Positions 1 to 8,802 of a stretch of 64,000 nt of DNA are shown here, one piece after another. Made by a program: the position numbers and the translations under genes. Under the pieces are notes generated by a model, which ran no database searches, was not told where the DNA came from, and saw only the letters and a list, made by a program, of their open reading frames with translations. The first letter of the stretch is position 1. The number at the start of each line of letters is the position of its first letter. The DNA is from Streptomyces zhihengii (GTDB lineage: Bacteria; Actinomycetota; Actinomycetes; Streptomycetales; Streptomycetaceae), in NCBI RefSeq assembly GCF_016919245.1, contig NZ_JAFEJA010000001.1:558001-622000 (forward strand), in the 5' to 3' direction.

Positions 1-41
1 CCCGGCCGGCGCAGGGCCCCGGCACGGGGTCGCCGCCCCTG

Positions 42-1043
42 TCAGCGCCGGGGACCCGGCACGGCGCCGTCGTGCAGGGTGCGCGAGGGGGCCACGCCGT
101 AGGCGCGCCGGTAGGCGGCCGTGAAGTGGCTCGGGTTGGTCCACCCCCAGCGGCTCGCGACCGCCGCGACCGTCGTTCCGTCGCCCCTCTCCCCCGCCAG
201 GAGCTGGGCGTGCGCCCGCTCCAGCCGCACCCTGCGCAGGAAGGCCATCGGCGAGGTGTCCAGGTGGCGGGCGAAGCCGTACTGCAACGCCCGGCCGGTG
301 ACCCCGGCGACGTGTGCGATGTCGGCCAGCGACAGCGGACGCCCGGCGTGTTCGCGGATGTGCTCCACGGCGCGCCGCACCCCGGCCGGGCCCACCCGGC
401 CGGGGTCGCGGGAGCCGGGGCCGGGCCGGGTGAAGTTGCTCGGGAACACGTCCAGGGCGGTCACGGCGACGAGGCGGGCGACGGTGTCCGCGACGAGCGG
501 CGCCACCGGCCCGTCGCGCACCACATCGCCCGCGTAGCGGACCATCGCGCCCCAGCGCTCGTGCAGCGCCGCCGTGGGCGGCATCAGCGACCCGAGGCGC
601 AGCGCGGTCTCGTCACCGGCCGGGAAGCCCGCCGCCGCCCGCAGCAGGTCGACGGGCAGGGAGACGGTGCGGGCGGCCACGGCGTCCAGGCGGCCCCGGT
701 AGCCGGCGCCCGGATCGCACGGCGCCCACGCCTGCCCCGGCCCGGCGGCCGCGGCCAGGGTCGCGGAGCGCGTCTCGACGTGGCCCGAGTCCATCCAGGT
801 CACCGCGAACAGCGGGAACTCGTCCACCTCGAAGCCGAACCGGCACGGCACGCTCATCTCGTCCGCGCACAACCCCGCCGCCGCACTGCGCACCGCTTCG
901 ACGACCGGGGAGCGGCCGACCCCGTCCAGCGTGAGACGGCAGGTCAGCCCGTACAGGCGGTGCAGGCTCTCCACCACCGCCTGCTCACCGGCGGCCCGTA
1001 CCCGCAGCGGGCCGTGCCCCTGCGCGCTGTCGGTCGCTGACAC
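42..1043 (-). CDS. AraC-family transcriptional regulator
   Basis: The protein (333 aa from the chosen start) ends in a typical AraC/XylS double helix-turn-helix of about 100 residues: a first helix pair in the stretch LSLADIAHVAGVTGRALQ and a second one around VAAVASRWGWTNPSHFTAAY, followed by the conserved RR-YGVAPS close. The N-terminal two thirds resemble the ligand or dimerisation region of AraC proteins with an AraC-binding-like domain. I chose GTG at 1043 because GAGGGAG lies about 7 nt upstream; an in-frame TTG at 1112 would add 23 residues without a better ribosome site. It is transcribed away from the deoxynucleoside kinase gene. It is expected to be a cytoplasmic DNA-binding activator; the effector and targets cannot be read from the sequence. 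Confidence 0.85.
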   Translation of the reverse strand: MSATDSAQGHGPLRVRAAGEQAVVESLHRLYGLTCRLTLDGVGRSPVVEAVRSAAAGLCADEMSVPCRFGFEVDEFPLFAVTWMDSGHVETRSATLAAAAGPGQAWAPCDPGAGYRGRLDAVAARTVSLPVDLLRAAAGFPAGDETALRLGSLMPPTAALHERWGAMVRYAGDVVRDGPVAPLVADTVARLVAVTALDVFPSNFTRPGPGSRDPGRVGPAGVRRAVEHIREHAGRPLSLADIAHVAGVTGRALQYGFARHLDTSPMAFLRRVRLERAHAQLLAGERGDGTTVAAVASRWGWTNPSHFTAAYRRAYGVAPSRTLHDGAVPGPRR

Positions 1044-1180
1044 CCGTGCTCCCTCGGTCGGAGCCTGAACGGACAGGCTCCACGCATACGGCACGCCGTG
1101 CCGGGACGCCAAACCCGGTCCCGGAAACGAAACCGCCGGAGTGCGCCGGGGGGACCGGCCGTCCCGGCTCCGGGCCGCTG

Positions 1181-1194
1181 CCCCAGATCTGGGG
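1181..1194. promoter_or_regulatory. Perfect 14-bp palindrome between divergent genes
   Basis: CCCCAGATCTGGGG is a perfect palindrome in the region between the AraC gene and the deoxynucleoside kinase gene. A related half (CCCAGAT) recurs at 1213-1219. Downstream, CCGAGC and GCTCGG around 1247-1273 can pair, so the kinase mRNA leader is probably structured. The location fits an operator for the divergent pair, but no binding protein can be named. Confidence 0.35.
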
Positions 1195-1366
1195 TGGCGA
1201 AACCGGCTGATTCCCAGATGTAGTGTGGGCGGAACTGGTGAGTCGCCGAGCCTCCCCCGCTCGGAGGAGCTCGGTGCCGGGCTGTGGGCCGGGGGTGCGC
1301 ACGCCGTCGGGAACGCCCGGCCCAGCAGGTGCGCCCGCGCAGAGGGCCGGGGAATCGACGTGAGGG

Positions 1367-2029
1367 ATGGCAGTGATCTGTGTCGGCGGCATGATCGGCA
1401 TCGGCAAGACGACTGTCGCCGAGCTCCTCGCCAAGGAGCTGGGCGGCGAGGTCTTCCGCGAGAGCGTGGACGACAATCCGATCCTCCCGCTCTTCTACAC
1501 CGCCTCCGCCGAGGAGATACAGGCGAAGCGCTATCCGTTCCTGCTCCAGCTCTACTTCCTGCAGACGCGGTTCGCCTCGATCAAGAGGGCGTACAAGCAG
1601 GGGAACAACGTCCTGGACCGGTCGATCTACGAGGACTGGTACTTCGCCAAGGTCAATCACGACCTGGGGCGCATCAGCTCCCTGGAGATGCGGCTGTACG
1701 AGGGCCTGCTCGACGAGATGATGCGCGAGATCGACGGCCTCCCCTACCGCAAGGCACCCGATCTCATGGTCTACCTCAAGGCGGACTTCTCCACGGTGCT
1801 GCGGCGCATCGGGATCCGCGGCCGTGAGTACGAGCAGGACGAGAGCCTCGTCGAGTACTACCGGGCGCTGTGGTCGGGCTACGACGACTGGGTGCTGAAG
1901 CACTACTCGGCCAGTGACGTCCTCGTCGTCGACATGGATCACACGGACGTGGTGCACGACGCCGACGACGCGGCACGTGTCGCACAGGCGGTCAAGGACG
2001 CCCTGGCGGCATCCGGCCGGCGCGCCTGA
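1367..2029 (+). CDS. Deoxynucleoside kinase (dAK/dGK-type)
   Basis: This 220-aa protein matches the deoxyadenosine/deoxyguanosine kinase family, which transfers the ATP gamma-phosphate to the 5'-hydroxyl of deoxynucleosides for dNTP salvage. Visible landmarks are the P-loop GGMIGIGKTT near residues 7-16, the LDRSIYED segment (the family DRS motif), and the lid RGREYEQDE. The length is as usual for the bacterial enzymes. GTGAGGG lies just upstream of the ATG. It is monocistronic as far as can be seen, preceded by a leader of more than 100 nt that can fold. Cytoplasmic. Substrate preference among purine and pyrimidine deoxynucleosides cannot be decided by reading. Confidence 0.9.
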   Translation: MAVICVGGMIGIGKTTVAELLAKELGGEVFRESVDDNPILPLFYTASAEEIQAKRYPFLLQLYFLQTRFASIKRAYKQGNNVLDRSIYEDWYFAKVNHDLGRISSLEMRLYEGLLDEMMREIDGLPYRKAPDLMVYLKADFSTVLRRIGIRGREYEQDESLVEYYRALWSGYDDWVLKHYSASDVLVVDMDHTDVVHDADDAARVAQAVKDALAASGRRA

Positions 2030-2207
2030 CTCCGGCGGCGCGTCCCGCCGGTGCACCCGGCTCCCCGCCCCGCCAGCCTGCGCCCCCACGGGGTCGCAGC
2101 GGGAGACGTCCGGTGGCGGCGCGGCCCGTGACCCGGCGCGTTGTCGGTGCCGGGGTTCATACTCGGACCGCGGCGCCGTCCGGGCATCGCCGTACGAGGG
2201 GAGCGAC

Positions 2208-2786
2208 ATGGCCGAGGTGCTGGTCTTCCACCATGGACACGGGCTGACGGCCGGTGTCCGCGAGTTCGCCGATCGGCTGCGACGGGCCGGACACACCGTT
2301 CACGCACCGGACTTGTACGAGGGCAAGGTCTTCGACACCCTCGATGAGGGCATCGGCTACGCCGGGAGCGCGGGGTTCGACACGATCACCGCACGCGGGG
2401 TCGCAGCCGCCGAGAAGCTGCCGGCCGGGCTCGTCTACCTCGGCTTCTCGCTCGGCGTCATGTCCGCGCAGATGCTGGCCCAGACGCGGCCCGGCGCCAA
2501 GGGGGCGCTGCTGATCGAGGCGTGCGTCCCGGTGTCGGAGTTCGGCGGTGCCTGGCCCGGGGGCGTCCCCGTCCAGGTCCACGGCATGGACGCGGATCCG
2601 TTCTTCGCCGGGGAGGGCGACGTGGACGCCGCCCGCGCGCTCGTCGAGGCGTCCGGGGACGCCGAGTTGTTCCTCTACCCCGGCGACCGCCACCTGTTCA
2701 ACGACAGCACTCTGCCGTCCTGGGACCGCCGGGCCGCGGAGCAGGTGCACGCCCGCGTGCTCGGTTTCCTCGACCGCGTCGCGTAG
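2208..2786 (+). CDS. Dienelactone hydrolase family protein
   Basis: A 192-aa alpha/beta hydrolase of the dienelactone hydrolase family, beginning EVLVFHHGHGLTAGVREFA and containing APDLYEGKVFDTLDEG, which is characteristic of the short actinobacterial members. The nucleophile elbow reads GFSLG, so serine stands where true dienelactone hydrolases have cysteine; an aspartate (GMDADPFF) and a histidine (GDRHLF) complete a plausible triad. The start at 2208 is preceded by GAGGGGAG. It sits alone between the kinase and an aldo/keto reductase. It is probably a cytoplasmic esterase or lactonase of unknown substrate. Confidence 0.85.
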   Translation: MAEVLVFHHGHGLTAGVREFADRLRRAGHTVHAPDLYEGKVFDTLDEGIGYAGSAGFDTITARGVAAAEKLPAGLVYLGFSLGVMSAQMLAQTRPGAKGALLIEACVPVSEFGGAWPGGVPVQVHGMDADPFFAGEGDVDAARALVEASGDAELFLYPGDRHLFNDSTLPSWDRRAAEQVHARVLGFLDRVA

Positions 2787-2913
2787 CGGGTCGCCGGCCG
2801 GGGCCGCCGGGGCGGGGATCCGCCGCGGCCTCTCCGCCGGTCCCGGAGGGCCTGAGGCTTTCGAGTGGAATGTGCGGAGACATACGGTGAGGCCCGGCGA
2901 AGGGGAGGGACGG

Positions 2914-3912
2914 ATGCGCGCGGACGACCTGGTACCGCTGGGCAGGACCGGGCTGCGGGTCAGCCGGCTGGGACTCGGACTCGCCTCCGTGGGCGGCCTC
3001 TTCGCGCCCGTCACCGAGGCCCGGGCCGCCGCGGTGCTGGAGCGCGCCTGGGACCTGGGCATCCGGCTCTACGACACCGCGCCGGTCTACGGCTACGGCC
3101 TCTCGGAGCGGCGGACGGGCGCCGCGCTCGGCGGTCGTGACCGGGACGCCTTCGTGCTCTGCACGAAGGTGGGCCGGCTGATCGAGCCGGGCGGCCCCGA
3201 CACGCAGCCGATCTGGGCCGACCCGCCGCCGGGGGTCGGCCCGCGCAAGGACTACTCGTACGCCGGGGTGCTGCGCAGCGTCGCCGAGAGCTTGGAGCGC
3301 CTCGGCATGGACCGGGTGGACGTGCTGCATGTGCACGATCCCGACGAGGAGTTCGGCACGGCGGTGGGCGAGGCGTACCGGGCGCTGGCGGACCTGCGCG
3401 AGCGGGGCACGATCGGCGCGGTGTCGATCGGCGTCAACCACGCGCCCGTCGCGGCCCGTTTCCTGCGCCGGGCCGCGGCGCCCGGCCCGGACTGCGTCCT
3501 GCTCGCCGGCCGGTACGGGCTGCTCGACCAGTCCGGCCTCGACGAACTGCTGCCGCTGTGCACCGAACGCGGTGTGGCCGTCCTGGCCGCCGGTGTCTAC
3601 CACGGCGGCCTCCTCGCCGAGCCGGGTCCCGGCACCCCGCACGCGCACGCCCCGGTGGAGCCGGGGACGGCGGCGCGGATCGCGGGGTGGCGGGAGCTGT
3701 GCGGACGGTACGGGGTGCCGCTGCTCGCCGCGGCGGTGCGCTTCCCGTTCGGGCACCCGGCGGTCGCCGCGGTCGTGGTCGGCGCACGCACCGCGGCGGA
3801 GGTCGAGCAGAGTGCCGCCTGGCTCGCCCATCCGGTTCCCGCGGAACTCTGGGCCGAGGCCCGCCGGTCGGGGCTGCTGCGGGCGGGGTGCCCCGGGCCG
3901 CCACCCGGATGA
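2914..3912 (+). CDS. Aldo/keto reductase (aldose 1-dehydrogenase-like)
   Basis: The 332-aa protein has the aldo/keto reductase barrel: PLGRTGLRVSRLGLGLASVGG at the N-terminus, the catalytic YDTAPVYGYGLSE segment with Asp and Tyr, the catalytic lysine in LCTKVGR, and DVLHVHDPDEE. The sequence style is that of the L-fucose/D-threo-aldose 1-dehydrogenase branch, NAD(P)-dependent enzymes oxidising aldoses to lactones. AGGGGAGGGA supports the ATG at 2914. It is separated from the upstream hydrolase by about 127 bp and may or may not be cotranscribed. The exact sugar substrate is inference. Confidence 0.85.
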   Translation: MRADDLVPLGRTGLRVSRLGLGLASVGGLFAPVTEARAAAVLERAWDLGIRLYDTAPVYGYGLSERRTGAALGGRDRDAFVLCTKVGRLIEPGGPDTQPIWADPPPGVGPRKDYSYAGVLRSVAESLERLGMDRVDVLHVHDPDEEFGTAVGEAYRALADLRERGTIGAVSIGVNHAPVAARFLRRAAAPGPDCVLLAGRYGLLDQSGLDELLPLCTERGVAVLAAGVYHGGLLAEPGPGTPHAHAPVEPGTAARIAGWRELCGRYGVPLLAAAVRFPFGHPAVAAVVVGARTAAEVEQSAAWLAHPVPAELWAEARRSGLLRAGCPGPPPG

Positions 3913-4096
3913 GCGGTGCCGGCGGCCGCCGCGTCACCGTGGCCGCCGAGCGTGTAGACCGTTCGGGGTGAAGGTGACCACCTACGTATGAACCCGCGCG
4001 ACCGACTACTCTGCGTAACCGTTTTTGCTCCCTAGCGTGCCGTTCCGAGGCCGGCCGTCCGGCGAACCCGTGAACCGCACAAGGAGCCAACCGATC

Positions 4097-5359
4097 ATGT
4101 CCAACCCCGTCGTAGACATCTGGGGCCCGGTCTCCCCCGAGCCCCGCACCCAGGTCGCGTCCGCACCGGAGCCGCACGATGAGTGGCCCCTCGACGGTGG
4201 TACGGCCTGGGTGTACTACAGCCCGCTGAACCGCCGGCAGCTCATCCGCCCCGTCATCCTCTCCGACGGCTTCTCCAGCGGGTCGAGCGAACTCGACCGG
4301 CTCTGGAACGGGCTGGAGGAGAACGGCGACTACCGTTTCATCTCCGAACTCCACGCGTGCGGCCGGGACGTGATCATCCTCGGCTACCACGACCGGACGG
4401 CGCCGATCGGGGACAACGCCGGCACCGCCGTCGACTGCATCCGCCGCGCCCTCGCCGAGCGGGTGGGCCGTTCGAAGCTGGTCGTGGGCGGCTTCAGCAT
4501 GGGCGGGCTCGTCACCCGCTACGCACTGGCCAGGATGGAGCAGGACCCCTCCCTCCCCGACCACGAGACGGCGCTCCACCTCTCCTACGACTCCCCCCAC
4601 CGCGGCGGATGGCTCCCCGTCTCCCTCCAGGCGTTCATCCACTTCGCCACCGACAACTTCGGCGACGAGCCCGTCGTGGGCGACTTCATCCGCCTGTTCT
4701 CCGGCCTGCTCAACAGCCCCGCCGCGAAGCAGATGGCGCGCTGGTACATCGCGAAGGCCGACGACACCCCGGCGGCGGCTCCCGAGCGGGTGGCGTTCCT
4801 CCGCGAACTCGACGAACTCGGCGGCTGGCCCCGCGGCGTCCGCCGGATCGGTGTCGCCAACGGTGTCGGCACCGGAACCGGCAACGGCATCAAGGCCGGC
4901 GTGACCGCGGTCAGGGGCGACGGCGAGACGCTGCAGGACACCTGGCTGAAGACACAGGCCGAGGGAGACCAGGTCGTCGCCCGGCTCCAGAAGACCGGCG
5001 GCCAGCCGACCGAGGTGCGCACCGGCGGGCTGCCCGAGATCGACGGTGCTCCCGGCGGCCTCTTCACCCTGCCGCTGCCGACCGGCGACCCCGGCAGCTT
5101 CGGCCTGGCGGGCCTGCTCATGCAGGCTCTGCGCAACACCGTGGACGAGGGCGGCGTCCCCACGTCCTGCTTCATCCCCAGCGTCAGCGCCGTCGCCGCG
5201 GCCGCCGACATCGACGACCGGACCGCGCTCTACACGCCGATCACCCCCGACAGCAGCGAACTCGACGCCTTCCTCTGCGCCGGCCGCAACGAAGCGCACA
5301 CCACGATGACCGAAGAACTCGGCGCGTGGATCGTGAACGAGATCGTCGCCGGGAGCTGA
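4097..5359 (+). CDS. Lipase-like alpha/beta hydrolase
   Basis: A 420-aa protein with an alpha/beta-hydrolase core: RPVILSDGFSSGSSELD near the N-terminus, the nucleophile elbow GGFSMGGLVTRYAL (G-F-S-M-G-G), and the loop YDSPHRGGWLPVSLQAF typical of PGAP1/DUF676-like lipases acting on esters. No signal peptide is visible, so it appears cytoplasmic or membrane-associated at most. AAGGAG is 9-10 nt upstream of the ATG. The C-terminal half (about residues 250-420) is less conserved and holds no recognised domain; a late His (NEAHTTM) may complete the triad. A strong hairpin terminator follows directly, so this is the end of its transcription unit. Confidence 0.75.
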   Translation: MSNPVVDIWGPVSPEPRTQVASAPEPHDEWPLDGGTAWVYYSPLNRRQLIRPVILSDGFSSGSSELDRLWNGLEENGDYRFISELHACGRDVIILGYHDRTAPIGDNAGTAVDCIRRALAERVGRSKLVVGGFSMGGLVTRYALARMEQDPSLPDHETALHLSYDSPHRGGWLPVSLQAFIHFATDNFGDEPVVGDFIRLFSGLLNSPAAKQMARWYIAKADDTPAAAPERVAFLRELDELGGWPRGVRRIGVANGVGTGTGNGIKAGVTAVRGDGETLQDTWLKTQAEGDQVVARLQKTGGQPTEVRTGGLPEIDGAPGGLFTLPLPTGDPGSFGLAGLLMQALRNTVDEGGVPTSCFIPSVSAVAAAADIDDRTALYTPITPDSSELDAFLCAGRNEAHTTMTEELGAWIVNEIVAGS

Positions 5360-5366
5360 CCCGAAT

Positions 5367-5405
5367 CCCCGGGGCGGGCCGCGGGCCATGCCGCCCGCCC
5401 CGGGG
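5367..5405 (+). terminator. GC-rich hairpin terminator
   Basis: CCCCGGGGCGGGC at 5367-5379 pairs exactly with GCCCGCCCCGGGG at 5393-5405, 8 nt after the stop of the lipase-like gene. It also lies just beyond the stop of the converging gene, so it may act in both directions. Confidence 0.75.
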
Positions 5406-5440
5406 AGGGCGGGCGGCGGCGCCTGCCGTGACGCTCCCTT

Positions 5441-5854
5441 TCAGGGCCCTGCGGCGGAGGCCGGGCCCGGCCCGGGGACCGGGAACGCGGCGTCCTCCGG
5501 CGTGCCGGTCAGTTCGGCGCGGCGGAGCCGCACGTAGTCGCGCACGGTCGAGTACGAGGCCGCGGTGAAGTCGTGCTCCGCCGCCAGGCGTTCGAGGATC
5601 CGGCGCACGGTGTGCCTCTCCCGCGGCGGGCGGTGCAGGTCCTCGGTCAGCATCCGGTCGATCGCCGGGCGGACGGGTGCCAGGAGTCCGTGCCGCGGGC
5701 GCCGTGCGCGGTACGGCAGGTCCAGCGCGAGGGCCTCGGCGACCATCCGCTGGGACACCCGGTGACGGCTGGCCAGCACCTGGAGGGGCGTGTGCGGGCT
5801 GCGCCGGTGGTCACCGCGGATCCGGTCGAGGATCCACTCCCGGGACCTGTACAC
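5441..5854 (-). CDS. IS21 IstA-like N-terminal HTH protein
   Basis: A 137-aa protein resembling the DNA-binding N-terminus of IS21-type transposases: an HTH (LQVLASRHRVSQRMVAEAL) is followed by LDLPYRARRP, then RERHTVRRILERLAAEH and ASYSTVRDYVRLRR. In IstA this region is followed by a DDE catalytic core; here it ends after a short Pro/Ala-rich tail, so the protein cannot transpose by itself. GTG at 5854 is preferred because CAGGAG lies 5 nt upstream; an ATG at 5872 lacks a ribosome site. It could be a domesticated regulator or a truncated insertion-sequence remnant with an intact frame. No IS ends were recognised around it. Confidence 0.6.
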   Translation of the reverse strand: MYRSREWILDRIRGDHRRSPHTPLQVLASRHRVSQRMVAEALALDLPYRARRPRHGLLAPVRPAIDRMLTEDLHRPPRERHTVRRILERLAAEHDFTAASYSTVRDYVRLRRAELTGTPEDAAFPVPGPGPASAAGP

Positions 5855-6046
5855 GAAGGCTCCTGACGTCATGGCGCCGCACGCGACGCGCGCACGCCCG
5901 GGCCGCTGTCGGCAGCCCGCGACGGGGGAACCGGCGATCGCCGCGCGTTCACCGGCCGGCCCGTCCCAGGGGTGTCGCCGCAGGGGAGGTCGTCGGGTCC
6001 GGGGCGTGCCGCATCACGGCGGACGGCGCACACCCCCGAACCGCAC

Positions 6047-6065
6047 TTAGGTGAGCCTAACCTCA
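6047..6065. promoter_or_regulatory. Iron box (DmdR1/IdeR-type operator)
   Basis: TTAGGTGAGCCTAACCTCA matches 18 of 19 positions of the inverted form of the actinobacterial iron box TTAGGTTAGGCTCACCTAA bound by the Fe2+-dependent repressors DmdR1/IdeR. It lies about 190 bp upstream of the leftward IS21-like HTH gene and about 100 bp beyond the end of the monooxygenase-like gene. No rightward gene starts next to it, so it is either distal control of the leftward gene or an orphan. Confidence 0.7.
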
Positions 6066-6167
6066 CCTGCGCGCCACCGTCACCCCGCCCCCACCCCTCG
6101 GCCGGCCGGCCGCACTTCGCCGACGACCTCCGGACACCCTCCAAGGGGTCACGCCGACCTGCCCGTG

Positions 6168-6497
6168 TCAGCAGCCGCCTGACGGGGGTTCATGCGCGAC
6201 GGCGGTGAAGTGAGGCGCCCGGCTGTCGTAGGGCGCCCCGGCAAGATCGCCGAGGACGCGCACGTCGGTTGCACGCCATCGGGCGCAGTCCTCGGAGCCG
6301 CGGAATACGACGGTGTGATGCTCGACCGTCTGCCAGCGGACCATCAGCCGGTAGCGCGAGGGGGCGACGCTGCGGTGCAGGTCGGCCCCGTGACAGCCGT
6401 CGGCGCCGAGGAAGCGGAGCAGGGCCCGGGTGACGGCACGACATCGTGCTCCTCCCCGGGAACCGGGAGGGGCAGCCCGAGGGTCCGAAACCTCCAT
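6168..6497 (-). CDS. Antibiotic-biosynthesis-monooxygenase-like protein
   Basis: A small protein of 109 aa whose second half ([20 protein letters not shown], then [12 protein letters not shown] and APHFTAVA) has the pattern of dimeric alpha-beta barrel monooxygenase-like proteins that contain VRWETLEDHT-type strands. The N-terminal 40 residues are Arg/Ala-rich and unlike the family. ATG at 6497 is supported by GGAGGAAG. It is divergent from the Ser/Thr kinase. Catalytic activity is not established; members range from quinol oxygenases to non-enzymatic stress proteins. Confidence 0.6.
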   Translation of the reverse strand: MEVSDPRAAPPGSRGGARCRAVTRALLRFLGADGCHGADLHRSVAPSRYRLMVRWQTVEHHTVVFRGSEDCARWRATDVRVLGDLAGAPYDSRAPHFTAVAHEPPSGGC

Positions 6498-6624
6498 GTC
6501 CGCTTCCTCCCTGACACATCTGAGCCGCGCAGGCCATACTCCGGTTCCGGGGACCTGTTGCCGGGTCCGCGTCCGGCACATGGGGAAGGGAACCCGTGGC
6601 CGTCATCGACGCCGAGGGGGTGCC

Positions 6625-8040
6625 GTGATCGGAGGGCGCATCGGGACGTACGTGATCGTTCGCGAGCTCGGAAGCGGAGGCATGGGTTCGGTCTATCTCG
6701 GACGTTCCCGTGCGGGACGGGCGGTCGCCATCAAGGTGATCAAGGCCGAGTACGCAGCCGATCCGGAGTTCAGGAGACGTTTCCGCAGGGAGGTCGAGGC
6801 CGCCCGCAAGGTGGGGGGCTTCCACACGGCAGCGGTGGTGGACGCCGACCCCGACGCCCCGCTGCCATGGATGGCCAGCGCCTACATCGAGGGCCCGACG
6901 CTCGCGCAGGAGGTCGCCCGGCGCGGCCCACTGGACGAGAAGCGGCTCTGGGCGCTGGCCGCCGCGCTGGCAGAGGCGCTGCGGGCCATCCACGCCTGCG
7001 GTCTGGTCCACCGTGACCTCAAGCCGGCCAATATCGTCCTCGCCGACGACGGACCTCGCGTACTGGACTTCGGTATCGCCCGCGCCACGGAGGGCACCCG
7101 CATGACCGCCGAGCATGTCGCCGTCGGAACACTCGGCTTCCTCGCACCCGAGCAGGCCCAGGGACTCGATGTCACAGGCGCGTCCGATGTGTTCGCCCTC
7201 GGGGCGGTACTGGTCGCGGCGGCCGGGGGACGCGCGTTCGGGGACGGCGGGCCCCATGGGCTGCTGTACCGGGCGGTCCACGAGGAGGCGGACGTCTCCG
7301 CCGTACCCGCGGCACTCAGCCCCGTCGTGGTCGCCTGCCTGCGAAAGCGACCGGAACTGCGGCCCACGTCCGAGCAATTGCTCGACCTGTGCGCCGACCG
7401 GATCGACCTCACGGAAACGGCGACCACGGAGCCGGTGCACCCGCCCTGGCAGGCAGCCGACACGGAGCCGGCCTCACCGGTCGCGCAGCCACCGGTGAGG
7501 CCGGAGGCAGCCGGGTCCCACACGCGCTCCGCCGGAGCCGGCCCGGTCGCCCTCTATCTCCGCAGTCGGCGAAGCCGGATGTCCCTGGCCCTGCGGAACA
7601 GCCTGGTCATCCTTGCGCTCGTCGCATTCGCGGCCGGCGGCGGTCTCCTCCACGTCGGCGAGGGACTGAGAGTACTGGGCGGGTGTACAGCGTTCCTGAT
7701 GCTGCTGAGGCTCTTGGGCCTGCTGAGCCAGAACGACGGGCTCGTGCTGAACGACCTAGGCATCGGCGTCGGCTCCCCCACGAACCTGGCGGTGCTGCGT
7801 TGGTCCGAAACCACCTCCGTCGAACTCAGGCAGGAGACACGGGACACCGTGCTGACGGTACGGATGTCCGAGGGCCACCGGCTGCCCCTGGCCTTCCTGA
7901 AGCCGCGGTGGGTGCGAAGGAGCAGGGACGGATCCATCCACATCCGCACCGCCTGGTTGCTCCCGAGTGGCGGCACAGCCCCGCTCGCCGAAAGCGTCCG
8001 CTCGTTCGCCGCCCGCAACGGTGTCCCCGGGGGGTCGTGA
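6625..8040 (+). CDS. Ser/Thr protein kinase with C-terminal membrane segments
   Basis: A 471-aa Hanks-type kinase. The glycine loop GSGGMG is at residues 16-21, the ATP-binding Lys at 37 (VAIKVIK), the catalytic HRDLKPAN at 129-136, and DFG at 148-150. The kinase domain ends near 260. After a Pro-rich linker come one or two hydrophobic helices (about residues 325-375: [20 protein letters not shown] and [15 protein letters not shown]) and then a 90-residue tail of the PH-like kind ([13 protein letters not shown]...). There is no PASTA or other extracellular sensor. GTG at 6625 has GAGGGGG upstream. It probably phosphorylates cytoplasmic proteins from the membrane; partners are unknown. Confidence 0.9.
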   Translation: MIGGRIGTYVIVRELGSGGMGSVYLGRSRAGRAVAIKVIKAEYAADPEFRRRFRREVEAARKVGGFHTAAVVDADPDAPLPWMASAYIEGPTLAQEVARRGPLDEKRLWALAAALAEALRAIHACGLVHRDLKPANIVLADDGPRVLDFGIARATEGTRMTAEHVAVGTLGFLAPEQAQGLDVTGASDVFALGAVLVAAAGGRAFGDGGPHGLLYRAVHEEADVSAVPAALSPVVVACLRKRPELRPTSEQLLDLCADRIDLTETATTEPVHPPWQAADTEPASPVAQPPVRPEAAGSHTRSAGAGPVALYLRSRRSRMSLALRNSLVILALVAFAAGGGLLHVGEGLRVLGGCTAFLMLLRLLGLLSQNDGLVLNDLGIGVGSPTNLAVLRWSETTSVELRQETRDTVLTVRMSEGHRLPLAFLKPRWVRRSRDGSIHIRTAWLLPSGGTAPLAESVRSFAARNGVPGGS

Positions 8041-8279
8041 GGCACGGCGTCTCCAGGTCGGTGGGTGTCGCGGGTCCGTTGCACAGCACCCCAGCCGTCG
8101 GCGACGTCGTCCGGGGGCGGGCCAGCGTGTCGGACCGGGGCCCGGAGATCGATCGCGTCCACCGGCCCCTGCCACGGATGCGACGCCCGGCTCGGTAGCG
8201 TGACGACCTGCCGCGTGGAGGGTCCATGCTGTCCGGCCGGCCCGCGCGAGGGCTTCCGGTGGAGAGTGACGAGGGTGCG

Positions 8280-8687
8280 ATGAGCGAGCGGACGAAGCCC
8301 GAGGTGCACGTGCCGGAGGGCGAGGCTCCCACCGAGCTGACGGTGCGGGACCTGATCGTCGGGGACGGGCCCGAGGTGAAGCCGGGCATGGTGGTCAAGG
8401 TGCACTACGTCGGGGTGACGTTCGCGTCGGGGAGGGAGTTCGACGCCTCCTGGGACCGGGGCGAGCCGTTCAAGTTCGCCCTGGGCGCCGGCAGGGTCAT
8501 CAAGGGCTGGGACCGCGGGGTCAGGGGGATGAAGGTCGGCGGTCGGCGGGAGATCGTCGTCCCGCCTCGTCTCGGCTACGGCAAGGAGTCGCCCTCGCCG
8601 TTGATCCCGGCGGGCTCGACCCTGGTCTTCGTGGTGGACCTGGTGGACTCCTACTCCGGGCCGGCCGGGTGGAGCAGCGCCCGGTGA
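8280..8687 (+). CDS. FKBP-type peptidyl-prolyl cis-trans isomerase
   Basis: A single-domain FKBP of 135 aa: VRDLIVGDGPEVKPGMVVKV, HYVGVTFASGREFDASWDRG, PFKFALGAGRVIKGWDRGV, MKVGGRRE, PPRLGYG and STLVFVVDLV follow the family order exactly, with the FK506-pocket residues Tyr, Asp, Phe, Val-Ile and Trp present. It catalyses cis/trans isomerisation of X-Pro bonds and helps protein folding in the cytoplasm, since no signal peptide is seen. ATG at 8280 with GAGGG upstream gives the compact form; an ATG at 8226 would add 18 residues without homology. Confidence 0.92.
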   Translation: MSERTKPEVHVPEGEAPTELTVRDLIVGDGPEVKPGMVVKVHYVGVTFASGREFDASWDRGEPFKFALGAGRVIKGWDRGVRGMKVGGRREIVVPPRLGYGKESPSPLIPAGSTLVFVVDLVDSYSGPAGWSSAR

Positions 8688-8802
8688 GGTGATCGCTCCA
8701 CAAGGTTCCCGAACGTGCGTCACAGCCGCCGCGCGACGGTGTCCATCCATGTGACAGGACATCACGGCGCCCCGCGGGGCGTCCGAGGAGAGGACGCGTG
8801 GC

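Noticed and set aside
72..1040. Long + strand frame opposite the AraC gene
   Set aside because: It is the antisense shadow of a high-GC gene; it has Arg/Gly/Ala-rich composition and no domain.
1181..1290. Riboswitch in the deoxynucleoside kinase leader
   Set aside because: Short pairing segments exist, but none of the conserved cores of known riboswitches was recognised.
5869..6144. Leftward frame covering the iron box
   Set aside because: Low-complexity product, no ribosome site and no family resemblance.
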